64,000 nt of DNA, taken from contig CAWEXB010000003.1 in assembly GCA_963812915.1 (NCBI GenBank), positions 186,001 through 250,000 of the forward strand. The letters are read 5' to 3'. A model generated the notes under the pieces. That model was not told the origin of the DNA. It worked only from the letters and a program-made list of their open reading frames with translations, and did not search any database. Of this stretch, positions 60,898 to 64,000 are shown piece after piece. Origin of the DNA: JACVRW01 sp963812915. GTDB lineage: Bacteria; Actinomycetota; Thermoleophilia; Solirubrobacterales; Thermoleophilaceae. Both the position numbers and the translations under genes were made by a program. Each line of letters opens with the position of its first letter. Positions within the stretch are counted from its first letter, which is position 1.

Positions 60898-62105
60898 CTC
60901 CCCAGCCGGACCGTCCCCAGGAACTCCCTGATCGCCGCGTGCGTCTCGCGCGGCCGCTCGAGCTGCGGCACGTGGCCGCAGTCGAGCTCGACGTGGCGAG
61001 CCCGCGGCAGGGCGCGCTCCACGTGCCTCATGAAACCGATCGGCACGAGGTTGTCGCGCCGGCCCCAGACGAACAGCGAGTCCGGTGAGAGCACGGCCAG
61101 GCGGGTCCAGAAGCCGTCCTCGCCGTGCGGCTCGTCCAGGTAGATGTTCCGCGCGGCGGCGTAGAAAGCCGCCCGCCCGCGCGCTGTCAGGTAAGTGCGC
61201 AGGAACTCGTCGACGCCGGCGGCCGCCCAGCCGTCGGCGGCGCCCGGGATCAGGCGCCGCACCACGCCCTCGACCACCGGGCGCGGCGCCAGCTGGATGA
61301 GCCCGAGCTCGGGTCGCAGGACCCGAACCACCGGCGCCCAACGGCGGCCTCGCAGCCACGCGAGTGCCGGCGCGAGCAGCACGAGCCCGCCGATCCGCTC
61401 GCGCTCCATGAGACCCGCCTCGATGGCAACCCGGCCGCCCATGCTGTTGCCGGCGAGGTGGGCGCGCTCGAGTCCGAGCGCATCCATCGTCTCGAATACC
61501 GCGCGCCCGAACCAGCGAGCATCGTAGGGCGCTCCGATCGGCTTGTCGGAATCTCCCGACCCGGGCAGGTCGAGCGCCACGACGCGATACGAGTCGGAGA
61601 GCGCGGCCACCGTGGGGAGGAACGAGGCCTTGGTCCCGCCGAGGCCGTGAATGCAGAGGACGGTCTCGCCCCGCCCGGCGGAGAGGATCGAGATGCGGCC
61701 CGCCCCCGTGTGGAGGGTCTCGAAGGTCAGCCGGCCGGGTTCGGTCGCGCCGCTCGTGGCCGCCAGGAAGCCGACGCCGAGGTGCAGGCTGCGGCGGACC
61801 CGCAGCCGCCGCGTGCCGAAGGCCCTCAGGCCCGCGCCCAGGTCGGAGGCGATCGCACGCCAGGTCGGGGCGTCGGCCTGCAGAAGGGCGTCGGGCTCGC
61901 TTCTCGTGTCCGCCGGCTCGAGGCGCAGCCGCCGCCGATCGATGAGCGCGTCCCAGGCCTCGCCGCCGGTGAGCTCCAGGCGGATCCTTGCCCGGCCGCC
62001 CGGAATATCGATTGGATCCGGGTCGTAGCGCTCGGCGAGGGCGGCGATTCCCCTCGGCGGAGCGTGCGCAGACGCTGCTTCGGTCGCGGACACAAGGAAA
62101 GCCAT
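60894..62105 (-). CDS. Alpha/beta hydrolase with N-terminal extension
   Basis: A 403-residue protein. The first 125 residues (IDIPGGRARIRLELTGGEAW then LLQADAPTWRAIASDLGAGL) resemble an SCP2/sterol-carrier-like lipid-binding module. Residues about 135-400 are a hydrolase: HGLGGTK oxyanion region, nucleophile elbow GNSMGG (Ser221), acid in WGRRDNLVP and His in LDCGHVPQLERP. Start ATG 62103-62105. A lipid or ester substrate seems likely. Divergent from the ROK regulator; the intervening 132 bases contain its promoter. Confidence 0.85.
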   Translation of the reverse strand: MAFLVSATEAASAHAPPRGIAALAERYDPDPIDIPGGRARIRLELTGGEAWDALIDRRRLRLEPADTRSEPDALLQADAPTWRAIASDLGAGLRAFGTRRLRVRRSLHLGVGFLAATSGATEPGRLTFETLHTGAGRISILSAGRGETVLCIHGLGGTKASFLPTVAALSDSYRVVALDLPGSGDSDKPIGAPYDARWFGRAVFETMDALGLERAHLAGNSMGGRVAIEAGLMERERIGGLVLLAPALAWLRGRRWAPVVRVLRPELGLIQLAPRPVVEGVVRRLIPGAADGWAAAGVDEFLRTYLTARGRAAFYAAARNIYLDEPHGEDGFWTRLAVLSPDSLFVWGRRDNLVPIGFMRHVERALPRARHVELDCGHVPQLERPRETHAAIREFLGTVRLGS

Positions 62106-62200
62106 ACCACCGAGCGCCGACGCTTAACCCCACGAACCGCCGACCATTCTCCCAACCCGAACATATTAATCTCAAATTAACGCCCAGTTCTGACGGAGTC

Positions 62201-62229
62201 TTGACAAACCTCTCGTCCTGGGGCAGGAT
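62201..62229 (+). promoter_or_regulatory. Promoter of the ROK regulator gene, near-leaderless
   Basis: TTGACA (62201-62206) and CAGGAT (62224-62229) are 17 bases apart. The predicted start of transcription falls at about 62236, right before the GTG at 62238. The AT-rich run ATTAATCTCAAATTAA at 62165-62180 could be an upstream element. Confidence 0.6.
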
Positions 62230-62237
62230 GCGCGGCA

Positions 62238-63462
62238 GTGCGTGGAGAGGACTCCGGCTCACTGGGCTCGCTGAGAGAGTCGAACCGAGAGCGCGTGGTT
62301 CAGGCGCTTCGAATGCTCGGAGTGGCCAGCCGCGCCGACGTCGCACGCTGGACCGGCCTGTCGCGGTCGACGGTGTCGAGCATCGTGGCCGAGCTTCTCG
62401 CCGAAGGGCTCGTAGTGGACCGCGAGGAGGACGGGCGGCCCGGCGCGGCCGGGGGACGGCCCCCCGCGTTGATAGCCCTCGATCCGGCGGCGGGTGTGGC
62501 GGTGGGGATCGACTTCGGAAAGCGGCACCTGGCGGTGGCGGCGGCCGACCTCTCGCACCGGATCCTCGCCGAGGAGTGGGTCGAGATGCCCGAGGACTAC
62601 GAGGCCGAGGTGGGAATGGACCGAGCGGCCATGCTGGTCGAGACGGTGCTCGCCGACAGCGGCGCGGACCGCGACCGCATCCTCGGCGTCGGCATGGGGC
62701 TACCGGGCCCGGTGCACCGCTCCGGGATCGTCGGCTCCTCGGCGATCCTGCCGGGCTGGGCGGGCACCCATGGAGCGGAGCGCATGGCCGAGCGGCTCGG
62801 GCTCGAGGTGTGGCTGGGCAACGACGCCAATCTCGGCGCCCTGTCCGAGGCCACCTGGGGCGCGGGCCGCGGCGCCAAGGCGCTCGTCTATCTCAAGCTC
62901 TCGACGGGAATAGGCGCGGGGATCGTGATCGACGGCAGGCTCTTCGGAGGCGCCGGCGGCACGGCCGGCGAGATCGGGCACACCACGCTCGACGAGACCG
63001 GCGACATCTGCCGCTGCGGGAGCCGCGGCTGCCTCGAGACCTACGCCGCGGGCGCGGCGATTGCCCGCCATGCTCAGCCGCAGCCGCAGCGAGGAGCTCG
63101 ACTTGGACGGGATGCTCGGTCGCGCGGCGGCGGGCGACGCCGCCTGCCGCCGGGCGCTGCGCGAAGCCGGCCGTCACATCGGTGTGGCGGTCGCAAATCT
63201 CTGCAATCTCGTCAACCCCGAGCGGATCGTGGTAGGGGGAAGCATGGGACACGCCGGTGACCTGCTGATCGATCCGCTTCGCGATTCAGTAGGGCTGCGG
63301 GCGATCCCGAGCGCGGCCGAGGACGTGGAGGTCGTCCTCGGAGAGCTCGGGGACCGCGCCGAGTTGCTCGGCGCGATCGCGCTCGTGCTCCACGAGGCAG
63401 GCCCGGCCTGGAGCGGGCGGACACCGGCGCTGATGCAGGCCGCGACAGCGGAAACAAAATAG
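62238..63462 (+). CDS. ROK family sugar-responsive regulator (XylR/NagC-like), one frameshift
   Basis: The N-terminal winged HTH (about residues 15-75) contains LRMLGVASRADVARWTGLSR STVSSIV-type helices and GRPGAAGGRPPALIAL. A ROK domain follows (VAVGIDFGKRHLAVAAADLS, VGMGLPGPVH, LGNDANLGALSEATWGAG, GEIGHTTL). CRCGSRGCLETY has the zinc-binding cysteines. Frame 3 fails near 63066-63070; frame 1 continues MLSRSRSEELDLDGMLGRAA, NLVNPERIVVGGSMG to TAG. One surplus base accounts for it. Start GTG 62238. It stands upstream of a sugar-binding protein and probably controls it. Confidence 0.87.
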
Positions 63463-63473
63463 GAGGAGCAAGG

Positions 63474-64000
63474 ATGAGGAAACGACGTTGGAGACTGAGC
63501 ATGCTCGCCGTCGCCTGCGTCCTGGCCGCCGGCGTGCTGCTGGCGGCCTGCGGCGATGACGACGACGATGGCGGCGGCGGCGGTGGCGGCGGCGACGGTG
63601 GAGGCGGCGGCGGCACGATCGCGTGGCTGCTTCCGGAGTCGAAGACCGCCCGTTACGAGTCGCAGGACAACCCGAACTTCCAGCGCGAGGTCAAGTCGCT
63701 CTGCTCGGACTGCGACATCATCTACTCGAACGCCGATCAGGACGCCGCGAAGCAGCAGCAGCAGGCCGAGGCGGCGATCACCCAGGGCGCCGAGGTAATG
63801 GTGCTCGACCCGGTCGATGCGGCCGCCGCGGGTGCGATCGTGACCCGAGCCAATCAGTCGGACATCCCAGTGGTCAGTTACGACCGCCTGCTCACGGACG
63901 TCGACATCGACTACTACATCTCGTTCGACAACGTTCGGGTGGGCCGGCTCCAGGGTGAGAGCCTTGTCAGCAAGCTCGAAGAGGACGGCAACGGCGACGG
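63474..64000 (+). CDS. Xylose-type sugar ABC transporter substrate-binding lipoprotein, 3' end outside window
   Basis: The first 175 residues of a XylF-like binding protein. The signal peptide with lipobox (LLAAC) is followed by an Asp-then-Gly tether (DDDDDGG and further glycines), then LLPESKTARYESQDNPNFQR, NADQDAAKQQQQAEAAITQG and YDRLLTDVDIDYYISFDNVR. It is a paralogue of the protein at 38395 with the same tether. ATG 63474 follows a GGAGGAG ribosome site. It runs out of the window in frame; ATPase and permease genes may follow outside. Confidence 0.9.
   Translation, partial: MRKRRWRLSMLAVACVLAAGVLLAACGDDDDDGGGGGGGGDGGGGGGTIAWLLPESKTARYESQDNPNFQREVKSLCSDCDIIYSNADQDAAKQQQQAEAAITQGAEVMVLDPVDAAAAGAIVTRANQSDIPVVSYDRLLTDVDIDYYISFDNVRVGRLQGESLVSKLEEDGNGD

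Noticed and set aside
62238..63462. Programmed +1 frameshift in the ROK gene
   Set aside because: Nine other unrelated genes show the same kind of shift without a common slippery sequence, so a sequencing or assembly cause is more likely.
1..64000. tRNA, rRNA, transposase or integrase genes
   Set aside because: None was seen. I found no CCA-ending cloverleaf, rRNA-like block, DDE transposase or tyrosine recombinase motif when reading the frames and gaps.

Overview
The window is GC-rich throughout, with heavy use of GTG/TTG starts and many 4-base ATGA/GTGA overlaps. Gene content (RsbRST stressosome, GH57 branching enzyme, NarL-type kinase/regulator pairs, MeaB, CHAD, Ddn-type F420/nitroreductase-like protein, DasR-like GlcNAc control) suggests a soil actinobacterium, most likely class Thermoleophilia (Solirubrobacterales/Gaiellales). 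That placement is an inference from gene families; no rRNA, tRNA or marker gene is present. I see no CRISPR array, insertion sequence, prophage or origin.

Layout. 0-4 kb: a cut-off membrane protein, two divergent SAM methyltransferases and a GH57 branching enzyme. 4.1-8.6 kb: a tightly overlapping stress partner-switching operon (RsbR, RsbS, RsbT, RsbX-like phosphatase, RsbU-type phosphatase fused to an RsbW-like ATPase domain, RsbV) with no sigma factor beside it. 8.6-12.3 kb: TMEM175-like channel, histidine kinase/LuxR regulator pair, small GNAT-like protein and a 51-base palindromic repeat. 12.4-21.3 kb: an apparent catabolic locus (small unknown protein, acyl-CoA dehydrogenase, Rieske oxygenase, TetR regulator, PotDBCA-type ABC importer, FAD oxidoreductase). 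Two near-identical promoter/operator elements lie at its two outward-facing promoters. 21.4-29.1 kb: MMPL exporter, hexapeptide acyltransferase, a second kinase/regulator system and an S9 peptidase. 29.2-36.4 kb: MacB/FtsX-type ABC exporter, two glyoxalase-fold proteins, MeaB, CHAD protein, metallo-hydrolase and cupin. 36.5-38.3 kb: broken CHRD and cupredoxin surface proteins and a monooxygenase-fold protein. 38.4-44.1 kb: an amino-sugar catabolic regulon (binding protein, BadF-type kinase, NanE-like epimerase, GntR regulator, SIS deaminase, divergent NagA) with DasR-like operators at both promoters. 44.2-47.6 kb: a phosphodiesterase/glycosyltransferase fusion facing a GT-C-like membrane protein. 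47.7-56.1 kb: DapB, acetolactate decarboxylase, acyl-CoA dehydrogenase, an ECF-like sigma factor coupled to an IrrE/ImmA-type metalloprotease, VOC protein, a GcvH-like protein without the lipoyl lysine, a 740-base non-coding tract with a three-copy direct repeat, a Ddn-like protein and an EamA permease. 56.1-59.5 kb: NYN, MmgE/PrpD, aminotransferase and GST genes. 59.6-64 kb: TPM-like membrane protein, alpha/beta hydrolase, ROK regulator and the start of a second xylose-type binding protein, which runs off the window.

A striking whole-window property is that ten otherwise well-conserved genes each switch reading frame once, and always as if one surplus base were present. An eleventh gene (the cupredoxin) is broken several times. 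This looks more like insertion-biased sequencing or assembly error than biology, but it decides how these genes should be annotated. The best candidates for new biology are the sigma/metalloprotease pair, the lysine-less GcvH homologue, the repeat tract beside it, the orphan stressosome and the TetR-operator-bounded Rieske/Pot locus.
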